Source: Pontibacter akesuensis
GTDB taxonomy: Bacteria > Bacteroidota > Bacteroidia > Cytophagales > Hymenobacteraceae
DNA length: 64,000 bases
Assembly (NCBI RefSeq): GCF_001611675.1
Contig: NZ_CP014766.1
Span: 3,100,001 to 3,164,000 of the forward strand
Reading direction: 5' to 3'
The notes under the pieces: model-generated
The model's database searches: none
Seen by the model: only the letters and a program-made list of their open reading frames with translations
Told to the model about the DNA's origin: nothing
In this document: positions 15,909 to 25,798 of the stretch, one piece after another
Layout of the letters: each line of letters begins with the position of its first letter
How positions within the stretch are numbered: the stretch's first letter is position 1
Translations under genes and position numbers: made by a program

Positions 15909-18899
15909 ATGCAAGACAGAATAAAATACTGGAAAGGAATTGAGGAGCTGGAAAACACTCCTGAGTTCGCGAAGAATGCTCATAACGAGTTTCCAGAATT
16001 CCTGCCGGTTAATGAAGCGAATGGAGAGGGTGGCGCGGGGAAAACGCAGCGCCGTGACTTCCTGAAGCTTCTGGGCTTTAGTATGGCTGCCGTGTCGCTG
16101 GCTTCTTGTGAGGCTCCGGTGCGCAAGGCTATACCTTACCTGAACAAGCCTGTTGATGTAGAGCCTGGAGTAGCCAACTGGTATGCTTCTACCTACTACC
16201 AGAACGGTGACTACAACAGTATTCTTGTAAAAACACGCGAGGGACGTCCGATTAAGATCGAGCCAAACCCTATGTCGTTCCTGACGCCTTACGGCACAAG
16301 CCCGAGAGCACAGGCTTCCCTGCTGGGCCTCTACGACGAAAACAGATTGCGCTTCCCGCTTATCAAGGGCGAAGAGGCGAAGTGGGATGATGTAGACAGA
16401 CAAATTAGAGCCCGCTTAGCCAATGTAAACGGCAAAGTAGCTTTTGTTTCTTCTACCATCATCAGTCCAACTACACAAAAGCTGATCAACGAGTTTGGGG
16501 TGCGCTTCGGAAACTTCGAGCACGTGATGTATGATGCCAACTCTGCCTCTGGTTTACTGCAGGCAAACGGTGGTGTCATTCCTGGCTACGACTTCAGCAA
16601 AGCAAATGTGATTGTTGGCATCAACGCTGACTTCCTGGGTACCTGGTTAGCGCCAGTGCCGTTTGCGAAACAGTATATCCAAAACAGAAAAGTAGATGCT
16701 GATAATCCGACGATGTCGCGTCATTATCAGTTCGAAACCATATTCTCGCTAACAGGTGCCAACGCCGATGTGCGCATGCCGATTAAGCCTTCAGAGGAGG
16801 CTGCTTTGGTAACGGCACTGTACAGAGGCATTACCGGACAAGGCAGTGCATCAGGTGCTGTAGCGGAGTCTAAGATATTGGCTGCGGCTGTTAAAGAACT
16901 GCAGGCGAACAGGGGCAAAGCCCTTGTGGTGGCAGGCTCTAACGACCCGGCAATCCAGTCAATGGTGGCAGCGATCAACAGCGCCCTGGGTGCTGCGGGT
17001 ACTACCATCAATACAGAGGCGCCATTCTATGTGAAGCGTGGAAATGACGCGAACATGATCCGCCTGATAAACGAAATGAACGCGGGCACAGTAGGAGCGG
17101 TATTCTTCGCAGAGGCTAACCCAGCCTACAACCACCCACTTGCTGCCAAGCTTGTGAGCGGACTGAAGAAGGTAGACCTTCGGGTTTCTTTTGCTGACAA
17201 AGTAGATGAGACAGCGGCCCTTGTTGAATTCGTAACGCCAGACAACCACTACCTGGAGTCATGGAACGACTTTGAAGCGAGAAGAGGCTACCTAAGCTTG
17301 GCACAGCCGGCTATTAGCCCAATATTTACTACACGCCAAATGCAGGACAGCTTGCTAGCCTGGAGCGGTCAGAACACGAACTATTACGAATACCTGCGTA
17401 ACAACTGGAGATCAGTAGCCACAGGCGGTGATTTCAACCAGTTCTGGGACAAGACGGTGCATGACGGCGTATTCGAAGGTGGTGTAAGTATGTTGAATAT
17501 AGCAGCTTCTGCTCCGGCAGCGGCCTCTGCTACGCCAATCAATATTGCTTCCGGTGCTGTAGAGGCAGTTGTTTACGAGTCTGTTAACATCGGTACCGGC
17601 GAATTAGTAGGCAATCCATGGTTACAGGAACTTCCTGATCCAATCTCTAAAGCAACATGGGGTAACTATGTCGCCATGCCACGTAAGATGGCTGTGGAGA
17701 TGCAAGTAGAGCAGGGCGATGTGATTAAGGTGACGTTTGCTAACGGAGAAAGCATTGAACTTCCGGCGCTGATGCAGCCAGGTCAGGCAAATGGAACAGT
17801 GGGCATAGCTTTGGGTTATGGTCGTGATCTGAAGAGCAGCCCGGTAGCAAATGGCTTAGGTGCAAATGCTTACCCAATCACAACGGTATCCGGAAACACA
17901 GTATTGTATGCCGGTACGGTAAAGCTCGAAAAAACAGACGCACACTCGCCAATTGCGCAAACGCAGACGCATCACACGGTTATGGATCGTTTGGTAGTGC
18001 AGGCGAACACACTGGCCAACTATAAGGCAAATCCAAAAGAAGTTACAGAGTATATCCGTATTGCCACGCACGAAGGAGCTGCCAAGCCGGCAACCATCTC
18101 TTTGTGGGATGATTATGAGTACAAGAACCACCACTGGGGTATGGTTATCGACCTTAACTCCTGTATTGGTTGCGGTGCTTGTACCATGAGCTGTAACGTG
18201 GAGAACAACATACCTGTAGTAGGTAAGGCAGAAGTGCTGAACCGACGCGAAATGCACTGGATGCGTATCGACAGGTACTATAGCTCGGTTGAGCACGAGG
18301 AGAAGGATTACGCCACGATGGAGGATCCTGCTGAAAACCCATCGGTTGTATTCCAGCCAATGCTTTGTCAGCACTGTAACCACGCACCATGCGAGACAGT
18401 GTGTCCGGTAGCCGCTACCATGCACAGCTCGGAGGGTATCAACCAGATGGTTTACAATCGTTGCGTTGGTACACGCTACTGCGCTAACAACTGTCCATAT
18501 AAGGTGCGTCGCTTTAACTGGTTTGCTTATGCGAACAACGACAAGTTCGATGTAAACCAGCCAATGAACAACGACTTGGGCAAGATGGTGTTGAACCCAG
18601 ATGTAACCGTTCGTTCGCGTGGTGTGATGGAGAAATGCTCCTTCTGTGTGCAGCGTGTGCAGCTAGGCAAACTGGAGGCTAAGCGTGAGAATAGAAGACC
18701 AAAGGACGGAGAAATCGTAACGGCCTGTGCTCAGTCTTGCCCTACAGAGGCAATTGTATTCGGAGATATGTTAGATCCGGAAAGCCGCGTATCAAAGATT
18801 CTGGCCCGTCAGCAGGGAGAGCGTGCTTTCCACGTGCTGGAGGAATTGAACACGCAGCCAAACGTAACATACCTGACAAAAATTAGAAACTTAGCTTAA
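15909..18899 (+). CDS. actB: Alternative Complex III subunit ActB, molybdopterin-like and iron-sulfur fusion
   Basis: 996 residues. A twin-arginine-type motif is at about residue 50 ('RRDFLKLLGFSMAAVSL', followed by Cys), in the position seen in other ActB proteins. Residues about 70-700 resemble a molybdopterin oxidoreductase subunit that in ActB binds no Mo cofactor. The C-terminal 250 residues are a ferredoxin-like domain with four Cys clusters: 'CIGCGACTMSCNVENN', 'CQHCNHAPCETVCPV', 'CANNCPYKVRR', and the CSFC ... CAQSCP group. Together these hold 4Fe-4S/3Fe-4S centres. ActB oxidises or relays electrons from menaquinol in the periplasm. It lies 42 nt after actA. Confidence 0.95.
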   Translation: MQDRIKYWKGIEELENTPEFAKNAHNEFPEFLPVNEANGEGGAGKTQRRDFLKLLGFSMAAVSLASCEAPVRKAIPYLNKPVDVEPGVANWYASTYYQNGDYNSILVKTREGRPIKIEPNPMSFLTPYGTSPRAQASLLGLYDENRLRFPLIKGEEAKWDDVDRQIRARLANVNGKVAFVSSTIISPTTQKLINEFGVRFGNFEHVMYDANSASGLLQANGGVIPGYDFSKANVIVGINADFLGTWLAPVPFAKQYIQNRKVDADNPTMSRHYQFETIFSLTGANADVRMPIKPSEEAALVTALYRGITGQGSASGAVAESKILAAAVKELQANRGKALVVAGSNDPAIQSMVAAINSALGAAGTTINTEAPFYVKRGNDANMIRLINEMNAGTVGAVFFAEANPAYNHPLAAKLVSGLKKVDLRVSFADKVDETAALVEFVTPDNHYLESWNDFEARRGYLSLAQPAISPIFTTRQMQDSLLAWSGQNTNYYEYLRNNWRSVATGGDFNQFWDKTVHDGVFEGGVSMLNIAASAPAAASATPINIASGAVEAVVYESVNIGTGELVGNPWLQELPDPISKATWGNYVAMPRKMAVEMQVEQGDVIKVTFANGESIELPALMQPGQANGTVGIALGYGRDLKSSPVANGLGANAYPITTVSGNTVLYAGTVKLEKTDAHSPIAQTQTHHTVMDRLVVQANTLANYKANPKEVTEYIRIATHEGAAKPATISLWDDYEYKNHHWGMVIDLNSCIGCGACTMSCNVENNIPVVGKAEVLNRREMHWMRIDRYYSSVEHEEKDYATMEDPAENPSVVFQPMLCQHCNHAPCETVCPVAATMHSSEGINQMVYNRCVGTRYCANNCPYKVRRFNWFAYANNDKFDVNQPMNNDLGKMVLNPDVTVRSRGVMEKCSFCVQRVQLGKLEAKRENRRPKDGEIVTACAQSCPTEAIVFGDMLDPESRVSKILARQQGERAFHVLEELNTQPNVTYLTKIRNLA

Positions 18900-18919
18900 A
18901 ATATAACTTCGAGAGCGTT

Positions 18920-20344
18920 ATGCAGCATGTATCTCCGATAAGAGAGCCTCTTGTAACCGGGGGGAAAACATACCACGACATCACGGAAGATGTCTGCAGA
19001 CAGGTAGAAGCCAAGCCCAACGCACGTTGGGCAGCGGCGCTGGCTGTTGCACTGGTAGGTTTGGCCATATTTATTTACTCTGTTTACCGTACACTTTTCT
19101 ATGGTATCGGAGAATGGGGACTGAATAAGACTGTAGGTTGGGCATGGGACATCACAAACTTCGTGTGGTGGGTAGGTATCGGCCACGCCGGTACGCTGAT
19201 CTCTGCCATTCTATTGCTGTTCCGTCAGAAGTGGAGAACTTCCATCAACCGTGCAGCCGAGGCGATGACTATCTTCGCCGTAATTTGCGCGGCGATGTTC
19301 CCGGTACTGCACATGGGCCGCCCCTGGCTGGCTTACTGGGTACTACCGCTGCCAAACACATTCGGTTCACTTTGGGTTAACTTCAACTCCCCACTTCTCT
19401 GGGACGTATTCGCGATTTCAACTTACTTCTCTGTATCTCTTGTTTTCTGGTACATCGGTCTGATTCCTGACTTTGCCACCATCCGCGACAGAGCAACCGG
19501 TCCGATAGCAAGAAGAGCTTATGCCGTACTTTCTATGAACTGGACAGGTTCTGCCAAAGCATGGTCGCGTTACGAGACAGTTTCGCTTATACTTGCAGGT
19601 GTGGCTACTCCACTGGTACTTTCAGTACACACTATTGTATCCATGGACTTTGCAACCTCGGTTATACCGGGCTGGCACACCACTATCTTCCCGCCATACT
19701 TTGTGGCTGGTGCGATCTTCTCTGGTTTCGCCATGGTATTGACACTGATGATCATCACGCGCAAGACCTTCAAACTGGAAGATTACATCACGCTGGAGCA
19801 CGTGGAATCGATGAACAAGGTAATTATCCTGACTGGTTCTATCGTGGGTGTTGCTTATACTACAGAATTCTTCATTGCCTGGTACTCTCAGGTAGAGTAT
19901 GAGCAGTATGCCTTCATTAACCGGGCTACGGGTCCTTACTGGTGGGCTTACTGGTCGATGATGACGTGTAACGTAATTACGCCACAGCTTTTCTGGTTCC
20001 GCAAAATCAGAAGAAGTTTAACAGCTACCTTCATCATCTCCATCTTCGTGAACATCGGTATGTGGTTTGAGCGATTTGTGATCATCGTGACTTCCCTGCA
20101 CCGCGATTACCTTCCGTCTTCCTGGGCCATGTTCTACCCATCATGGGTTGACGTGGGCGTTTATGTGGGAACGATCGGATTGTTCTTTACACTCTTCCTG
20201 CTGTTTGCTAAGTTTTTCCCGGTTGTCAACATGGCAGAGGTGAAGGCTATCCTGAAGTCTTCGTCTGGTGTGGTGCACACACCGCACAACACTATGCACG
20301 GCACTGATAAGAATTTGAACACTAATACACATCACAATGAATAA
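18920..20344 (+). CDS. actC: Alternative Complex III subunit ActC, NrfD-like quinol-binding membrane protein
   Basis: 474 residues with about ten membrane helices, e.g. 'ALAVALVGLAIFIYSVY', 'GHAGTLISAILLLF' and 'FAVICAAMFPVLHMGRPW'. NrfD/PsrC-family features include 'GIGHAGTLISA' and 'HMGRPWLAYWVLPLPN'. ActC is the main integral subunit proposed to bind menaquinol and take part in proton transfer. The C-terminus is His-rich (HTPHNTMHGT ... HHNE). It starts 21 nt after actB and overlaps actD by 8 nt. Confidence 0.95.
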   Translation: MQHVSPIREPLVTGGKTYHDITEDVCRQVEAKPNARWAAALAVALVGLAIFIYSVYRTLFYGIGEWGLNKTVGWAWDITNFVWWVGIGHAGTLISAILLLFRQKWRTSINRAAEAMTIFAVICAAMFPVLHMGRPWLAYWVLPLPNTFGSLWVNFNSPLLWDVFAISTYFSVSLVFWYIGLIPDFATIRDRATGPIARRAYAVLSMNWTGSAKAWSRYETVSLILAGVATPLVLSVHTIVSMDFATSVIPGWHTTIFPPYFVAGAIFSGFAMVLTLMIITRKTFKLEDYITLEHVESMNKVIILTGSIVGVAYTTEFFIAWYSQVEYEQYAFINRATGPYWWAYWSMMTCNVITPQLFWFRKIRRSLTATFIISIFVNIGMWFERFVIIVTSLHRDYLPSSWAMFYPSWVDVGVYVGTIGLFFTLFLLFAKFFPVVNMAEVKAILKSSSGVVHTPHNTMHGTDKNLNTNTHHNE

Positions 20345-20861
20345 GAAGTTTGTTCTAGGAATTTATGATGATGAAGATGTGCTGCTGACAGCCATCGAAA
20401 ACATGCGCGCTGCCGGCACTAAGATATACGAAGTGTTCTCACCATATCCTGTTCACGGAATCGATGATGTATTAGGCATCAAGCGCTCGAGGCTGCCAAT
20501 CGTAGCCTTCCTGGGTGGATTGACCGGTATGTCGTTTGCGCTCTGGATGCAGATCTGGATGCTGGGCTTTGACTGGCCAATGATCATTGGTGGTAAACCC
20601 CACATCGCGTTACCGTCTTTTATCCCGGTAACATTTGAGCTTACCGTTTTATTCGCTGCATTCAGCATGGTAATCACCTTCTTCATTGTCACCAACATTC
20701 GGCCTTCGCTGCGCGTGAACGTGTTCGATAAGCGCTCAACTGATGATAAGTTTGTGATGGCCATTGAAGTGAAAGAAGGAGTAACAGATATGTCAGCCCT
20801 TAACAACCTGCTGCGCTCTACCGGGGCCATTGAGGTTAATGAGAAGGAGGTAGTAAAATAA
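20337..20861 (+). CDS. actD: Alternative Complex III subunit ActD (DUF3341)
   Basis: 174 residues with the DUF3341 profile: an N-terminal soluble segment with 'GIYDDEDVLLTAIENMRAAG', 'YEVFSPYPVHGIDDVLGI' and 'RSRLPIVAFLGGLTG', then two membrane helices (about residues 55-80 and 98-122) and a short cytoplasmic tail. ActD anchors or stabilises the complex and binds no redox centre. Its start overlaps actC and its stop overlaps the actE start (TAATG), consistent with coupled translation. Confidence 0.94.
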   Translation: MNKKFVLGIYDDEDVLLTAIENMRAAGTKIYEVFSPYPVHGIDDVLGIKRSRLPIVAFLGGLTGMSFALWMQIWMLGFDWPMIIGGKPHIALPSFIPVTFELTVLFAAFSMVITFFIVTNIRPSLRVNVFDKRSTDDKFVMAIEVKEGVTDMSALNNLLRSTGAIEVNEKEVVK

Positions 20862-21544
20862 TGAAAAGATACAAGACACTAGGTTTAAAAGCCTCTGCTC
20901 TATTTTTCTCATCTGCAGTGCTGTTTGCCTGCGGCGACAAAAGTAATCCAGGGTATGAGTATGCCCCAGACATGTACCATTCCGTTCCACTGGATCCTTA
21001 CTCTCAGATAAAAGAAAACAAGTTCAACCCGGCCGGCATGAACATGCGTGAGCCAGCAAAGGGTACCGTGCCTCGTGGCATGCAAGGTTATAACCTGTAC
21101 CTTTCTGTGGACACAGCAGAGGTTGCAGGCGTGGAACTGGCAAACCCGCTGAAGAGAACCGAATTGAACCTGGCAGAAGGCCAAGTGCTTTATAGCCGTT
21201 TCTGCGCACCTTGCCACGGAGAACAGGGCGATGGACAGGGATTGGTAGGCATTAAATTCAAAGGCGTTCCTTCTTATACAGCCGGACGAGTAGCAGAACT
21301 TCCTGCTGGCCATATTTACCACGTGATTACATACGGTAGAGGCCGCATGATGCCACACGGCTCACAGGTGAACCCGACAGAACGTTGGAAGATTGTGATG
21401 TACGTGCAGCAATTGCAGAAAGGCGAAGTAGGCGCTGCAGTGGAGGAAGAAGTGGAAGAGGAAGCAGGTGGTGAGACAATCACTGATAACCCGGTAACGG
21501 GTACACCAGAAGACACTCCAACAAGAGAAACTCCTAAAAACTAA
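20861..21544 (+). CDS. actE: Alternative Complex III subunit ActE, monoheme cytochrome c lipoprotein
   Basis: 227 residues. A lipoprotein signal ends in 'SSAVLFAC' (Cys24). One c-type heme site, CAPCH, is at about residue 114, with the Met ligand probably in 'GRGRMMPHGSQV'. The C-terminus is a Glu/Thr/Pro-rich tail (EEEVEEEAGGE), probably flexible. ActE is the periplasmic monoheme subunit of Alternative Complex III. Its ATG shares bases with the actD stop. Confidence 0.94.
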   Translation: MKRYKTLGLKASALFFSSAVLFACGDKSNPGYEYAPDMYHSVPLDPYSQIKENKFNPAGMNMREPAKGTVPRGMQGYNLYLSVDTAEVAGVELANPLKRTELNLAEGQVLYSRFCAPCHGEQGDGQGLVGIKFKGVPSYTAGRVAELPAGHIYHVITYGRGRMMPHGSQVNPTERWKIVMYVQQLQKGEVGAAVEEEVEEEAGGETITDNPVTGTPEDTPTRETPKN

Positions 21545-21569
21545 GTCTAAGGCAAAATTTATAAGGATA

Positions 21570-22850
21570 ATGACAGAAGAAAGACTCATCATTTCCAGAA
21601 AAACGAATAACAAGTTTTTCTTAATGATAGCTATAGGTGTAGTTTTACTTATAGTAGGCATCATTTTATCAGCCTTAGGCGGAGGAGCGGAGCACCACGA
21701 GGCTGCTGCAGGACATGGCGACGCTGCTGCGGCGGCGGCTCACGAACCTGTTTCCTGGACAAAACGCTTGTTCATGAACCTTTGGCTTAACAACGTATAC
21801 TTTACAGGCATCGCCTTGATAGGCGTGTTCTTCGTGACGTTCCAGTATGTGGCCTACGCCGGCTGGTCCGTTTTAATTAAGCGCATACCCGAAGCACTGG
21901 GTTATTTCCTTCCGGTTGGTGGTATCCTGATGCTGATTACGTTCCTTTTTGGCAACCACGATATTTTCCATTGGACACACGAATACCTGTACGATATAAA
22001 CGACCCGCGTTATGACCCCATCATAGCTGGTAAATCAGGCTACCTGAACTTCTGGTTCTTCCTGATCAGAATGATCGTATACTTCGCCCTGTGGATTTTC
22101 TTCTTTAACTGGCTACGTAAGAACTCCATTGATGAGGATCTTCACGGTGGAACAAGCTATTACCACAAGAGCATCCGTATTTCGGCCATGTTCCTAGTAG
22201 TTTTCGGTATTACTTCTTCTACATCAGCATGGGACTGGGTACTGTCGATTGACACGCACTGGTTCTCCACGATGTTTGGCTGGTATGTGTTTGCGAGTTG
22301 GTTTATTGCCGGTCTTGCTGCCATCACACTAACCGTAATCATCCTGAAGCAGAACGGCTATCTAAGACTGGTAAACTCAAACCACCTGCACGATTTAGGA
22401 AAGTTTGTTTTCGCATTCTCCATCTTCTGGACCTACATCTGGTTCTCGCAGTTTTTGCTTTACTGGTATGCAAACATTCCAGAGGAAGTTATCTACTACA
22501 TCGAGAGATTAGGGGGTAATAACGGCCATTACACATGGATCTTTTTTACTAACCTGATTATAAACTTTGCCTTCCCTTTCCTTGTTCTAATGACAAGAGA
22601 TGCAAAGCGCCAGATGATTATGCTGAAGATTGTGACAATTGCCATCCTGATCGGCCATTGGTTAGACTTTTACCTGATGATGATGCCAGGAACGCTTCGT
22701 ACGGAAGCAGGATTTGGTCTGATAGAACTGGGCACAGCACTGGCTTTCCTGGGACTCTTCCTGTTCATATTCGCAAGAGGTTTATCAAAGGCTTCTCTGG
22801 TACCGGTAAACCATCCGTTCCTCGAGGAGAGTGTTCACCATCATGTTTAG
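21570..22850 (+). CDS. actF: Alternative Complex III subunit ActF, NrfD-like membrane protein
   Basis: 426 residues with about ten membrane helices and no redox motif. It begins after a short polar N-terminus (EERLIISRKTNNKFFLM) with 'IAIGVVLLIVGIILSALGGG', followed by a His/Ala-rich loop. Later helices include 'FTGIALIGVFFVTFQYVAYAGW' and 'FFLIRMIVYFALWIFFFNW'. ActF is the second, quinone-independent integral subunit, related to ActC. It lies 25 nt after actE and 24 nt before coxB, so Alternative Complex III and the oxidase share one transcript. Confidence 0.94.
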   Translation: MTEERLIISRKTNNKFFLMIAIGVVLLIVGIILSALGGGAEHHEAAAGHGDAAAAAAHEPVSWTKRLFMNLWLNNVYFTGIALIGVFFVTFQYVAYAGWSVLIKRIPEALGYFLPVGGILMLITFLFGNHDIFHWTHEYLYDINDPRYDPIIAGKSGYLNFWFFLIRMIVYFALWIFFFNWLRKNSIDEDLHGGTSYYHKSIRISAMFLVVFGITSSTSAWDWVLSIDTHWFSTMFGWYVFASWFIAGLAAITLTVIILKQNGYLRLVNSNHLHDLGKFVFAFSIFWTYIWFSQFLLYWYANIPEEVIYYIERLGGNNGHYTWIFFTNLIINFAFPFLVLMTRDAKRQMIMLKIVTIAILIGHWLDFYLMMMPGTLRTEAGFGLIELGTALAFLGLFLFIFARGLSKASLVPVNHPFLEESVHHHV

Positions 22851-22874
22851 AGATTATACTAAAAGCGTTATATA

Positions 22875-23942
22875 ATGATTTCGATCGCCATAGGTTTATC
22901 CGTCGTTTTATTATTTGTTATCCTTTTCCTGCTTTTCAGGATTGGTACGCTCGCCTCCATCTTCAGGGGGTCTACAGAGCGGGCTGTGGGTACAACAAAA
23001 ACTAGTAATCGCGTTAACGGCACGCTAATGATTCTTTTCCTGGTGTTGGGTGGAGCTGGATTTATCTGGTCTTTCATCGCCTACTGGGATGAAATGAACC
23101 CGCCACTGGCATCTGTACACGGTGAGTGGACGGACAGCTTGTTCTGGACGACGATGATTATCATCGGTGTTGTGTTTGTGATCACGCAAATCCTGCTGTT
23201 CTGGTACTCTTACCAGTACCAGCACAAGGATGATAAAAGAGCTTACTACTACCCGCACAACAACAAACTGGAGATTATCTGGACAATGATTCCTGCGGTT
23301 GTGATGGCCTTACTTGTATTTGGTGGCTGGAAAACCTGGACCAACATCACCAGTGCCTCTCCTGAGGAGTCCATTGTGGTGGAAGTAATGGGCAAGCAGT
23401 TTAACTGGATGGTGCGCTACCCGGGTGCTGATGGTGAGCTTGGCGTAGCCAAAACACCTCTTATCACAGCTGTGAACGAATTCGGTATCGATTTCTCTGA
23501 TCCTAATGCCCAGGACGACTTCATGCCACGTGAGATCCACGTGCCCAAAGGAAAGCCGGTGTTGCTGAAGATCAGAGCACGGGATGTAATCCACAGCGTG
23601 TACATGCCACATTTCCGTCTGAAGATGGATGCTGTTCCGGGAATGCCTACTAAGTTCTGGTTTGTACCTACCAAGACAACTTACGAGATGCGTAACGAGA
23701 CAGGCAATCCTGAATTCAACTATGAGCTTGCCTGTGCCGAAGTTTGTGGCCGTGGTCACTTTGCGATGCGCTTTGTGGTGGTGGTAGACGAGCCCGAGGA
23801 ATATGAGGCGTGGCTAGCCGAGCAAGTATCGTTTGCAGAGCAAAATCCCGATGTAGTGGCTGGCTTCTCTAAGAAAGCCCCTGCACAGTTAGTAGCCGAG
23901 TCTGCTGCTGCGGATAAGGCTGAAGTAAAAACTGAGTTGTAG
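22875..23942 (+). CDS. coxB: Cytochrome c oxidase subunit II (CuA subunit)
   Basis: 355 residues. Three hydrophobic segments (residues 1-20, about 50-70 and 90-120) precede the cupredoxin domain. The CuA ligands are seen in 'DVIHSVYMPHFRLKMDAVPGMP' (first His) and 'YELACAEVCGRGHFAMRF' (two Cys, Glu carbonyl, His, Met). There is no CxxCH, so this is an aa3-type subunit II rather than caa3; electrons must come from a separate or complex-bound cytochrome, fitting the upstream Alternative Complex III. The extra N-terminal helix is common in this group. Confidence 0.95.
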   Translation: MISIAIGLSVVLLFVILFLLFRIGTLASIFRGSTERAVGTTKTSNRVNGTLMILFLVLGGAGFIWSFIAYWDEMNPPLASVHGEWTDSLFWTTMIIIGVVFVITQILLFWYSYQYQHKDDKRAYYYPHNNKLEIIWTMIPAVVMALLVFGGWKTWTNITSASPEESIVVEVMGKQFNWMVRYPGADGELGVAKTPLITAVNEFGIDFSDPNAQDDFMPREIHVPKGKPVLLKIRARDVIHSVYMPHFRLKMDAVPGMPTKFWFVPTKTTYEMRNETGNPEFNYELACAEVCGRGHFAMRFVVVVDEPEEYEAWLAEQVSFAEQNPDVVAGFSKKAPAQLVAESAAADKAEVKTEL

Positions 23943-23962
23943 CTTTTAAATTACAATTGTCT

Positions 23963-25789
23963 ATGTCTAGTACAGATATTACCATCAACCATGATGTGCA
24001 TCCTGCCCACGACGAGCATGAGCATCATCACGAGCAAAATTTTTTAGAGAAGTACATCTTTAGCCAGGACCACAAGACGATTGCAAAGCAATTCCTGATC
24101 ATGGGTATTGCCTGGGCATTCTTAGGTGGATTCCTTTCCATCCTGTTCCGCCTGCAGTTGGGCTGGCCAGAGGCAACTTTCACTTTCCTGGAGCCAATCC
24201 TGGGTGGTTGGGTTGAAAACGGAAAGCTGAACCCGGAGTTTTACCTGGCGCTGGTAACCATGCACGGAACCATCATGGTATTCTTCGTGCTTACGGCTGG
24301 TCTGAGCGGTACTTTCAGTAACTTCCTCATTCCACTTCAGTTGGGAGCACGCGACATGGCCTCTGGTTTCATGAACATGCTTTCTTTCTGGATCTTCTTC
24401 CTGTCAAGCATCATCCTGTTCTCTTCCTTATTTGTGGAAACAGGGCCTGCAGCAGGTGGCTGGACGGTGTATCCGCCGCTAAGCGCCCTGCCTGAAGCCA
24501 TACAAGGTTCTCAGGACGGTATGACGCTTTGGCTGATTGCAATGGCCCTGTTTATTGTGTCTCAGTTGTTGGGTGGTGTAAACTATATCACAACTGTAAT
24601 CAACCTTAGAACAAAAGGTATGTCGATGACGAAGATGCCGCTTACTATCTGGGCGTTCTTCTTCACAGCTATACTTGGTCTGCTTGCTTTCCCTGTGTTG
24701 TTCTCTGCCGCTTTGCTTCTGATCTTTGACCGTAGCTTCGGTACTAGCTTCTTCCTGTCTGACATTTACATCGCCGGACAGGCACTTTCTAACACAGGTG
24801 GTAGCCCAATTCTGTTCCAGCACTTGTTCTGGTTCCTGGGTCACCCGGAAGTATACATCGTTATCATGCCGGCATTCGGTATTGTATCAGAAGTAATCAC
24901 AACAAACTCTCGCAAGCCGATCTTCGGTTACAGAGCGATGATTGGCTCCCTGTTCGGTATCTCGGTTCTTTCCTTCGTAGTATGGGCGCACCACATGTTC
25001 GTATCGGGTATGAACCCGTTCCTGGGATCAGTGTTCATGTTCCTGACGCTGATCATTGCGGTACCATCTGCGGTAAAAGTATTTAACTGGTTGGCTACTC
25101 TGTGGCGCGGTAACATCCGTTTTACATCTGCCATGATGTTTGCGGTTGGTTTTGTGTCACTCTTTATCTCTGGTGGTTTAACAGGTATCATACTTGGTAA
25201 CTCCGCATTGGATATTCAGTTGCACGATACCTACTTCGTAGTGGCGCACTTCCACCTGGTAATGGGTGCGGCGGCGTTCTTTGGTATGTTTGCCGGAGTT
25301 TACCACTGGTTCCCTAAGATGTTTGGCCGCATGATGGATGAGAAGTTAGGCTTCGTTCACTTCTGGCTAACCTTTATCTCGGTATACCTGGTGTTTATGC
25401 CAATGCACTACATCGGTATCGCTGGTTTCCCTAGAAGATACTACAACTGGACAGGATTCGAGGTATTCAGTGGCTTTACGGATATGAACACGTTCATCAG
25501 TATTTCCGCCATACTTGGTTTCACGGCACAGTTCATCTTCCTGTTCAACTTTGTGTACAGCATTGTTCGCGGTCGCAGAGCAACAGCAAACCCTTGGCAT
25601 TCTAACACGCTGGAGTGGACAACCCCGGTAAATCCTGGACACGGCAACTGGCCTGGAGCACTTCCGGTAGTTCACCGTTGGCCATACGATTATAGCAAGC
25701 CAGGTTCCGTAGAAGATTATATACCTCAAACAGTGCCTTTCTCTGAAACGCAGTCGTCGAACATGCCGCACGAGAGGGACTTTGAATAA
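23963..25789 (+). CDS. coxA: Cytochrome c oxidase subunit I
   Basis: The ATG at 23963 (MSSTDITINHDVHPAHDEHEHH) is used; a TTG six nt upstream is possible. 608 residues, twelve membrane helices. Heme and CuB ligands are visible: 'VTMHGTIMVFFVL' (low-spin heme His), 'FWFLGHPEVYIVIMPAFG' (CuB His with cross-linked Tyr, His-Pro-Glu-Val-Tyr), 'VWAHHMF' (two CuB His) and 'DTYFVVAHFHLVMG' (heme a3 and heme a His). The His/Glu-rich N-terminus is cytoplasmic. This is the catalytic core of the aa3 oxidase that reduces O2 and pumps protons. Confidence 0.97.
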   Translation: MSSTDITINHDVHPAHDEHEHHHEQNFLEKYIFSQDHKTIAKQFLIMGIAWAFLGGFLSILFRLQLGWPEATFTFLEPILGGWVENGKLNPEFYLALVTMHGTIMVFFVLTAGLSGTFSNFLIPLQLGARDMASGFMNMLSFWIFFLSSIILFSSLFVETGPAAGGWTVYPPLSALPEAIQGSQDGMTLWLIAMALFIVSQLLGGVNYITTVINLRTKGMSMTKMPLTIWAFFFTAILGLLAFPVLFSAALLLIFDRSFGTSFFLSDIYIAGQALSNTGGSPILFQHLFWFLGHPEVYIVIMPAFGIVSEVITTNSRKPIFGYRAMIGSLFGISVLSFVVWAHHMFVSGMNPFLGSVFMFLTLIIAVPSAVKVFNWLATLWRGNIRFTSAMMFAVGFVSLFISGGLTGIILGNSALDIQLHDTYFVVAHFHLVMGAAAFFGMFAGVYHWFPKMFGRMMDEKLGFVHFWLTFISVYLVFMPMHYIGIAGFPRRYYNWTGFEVFSGFTDMNTFISISAILGFTAQFIFLFNFVYSIVRGRRATANPWHSNTLEWTTPVNPGHGNWPGALPVVHRWPYDYSKPGSVEDYIPQTVPFSETQSSNMPHERDFE

Positions 25790-25798
25790 GACGCATTG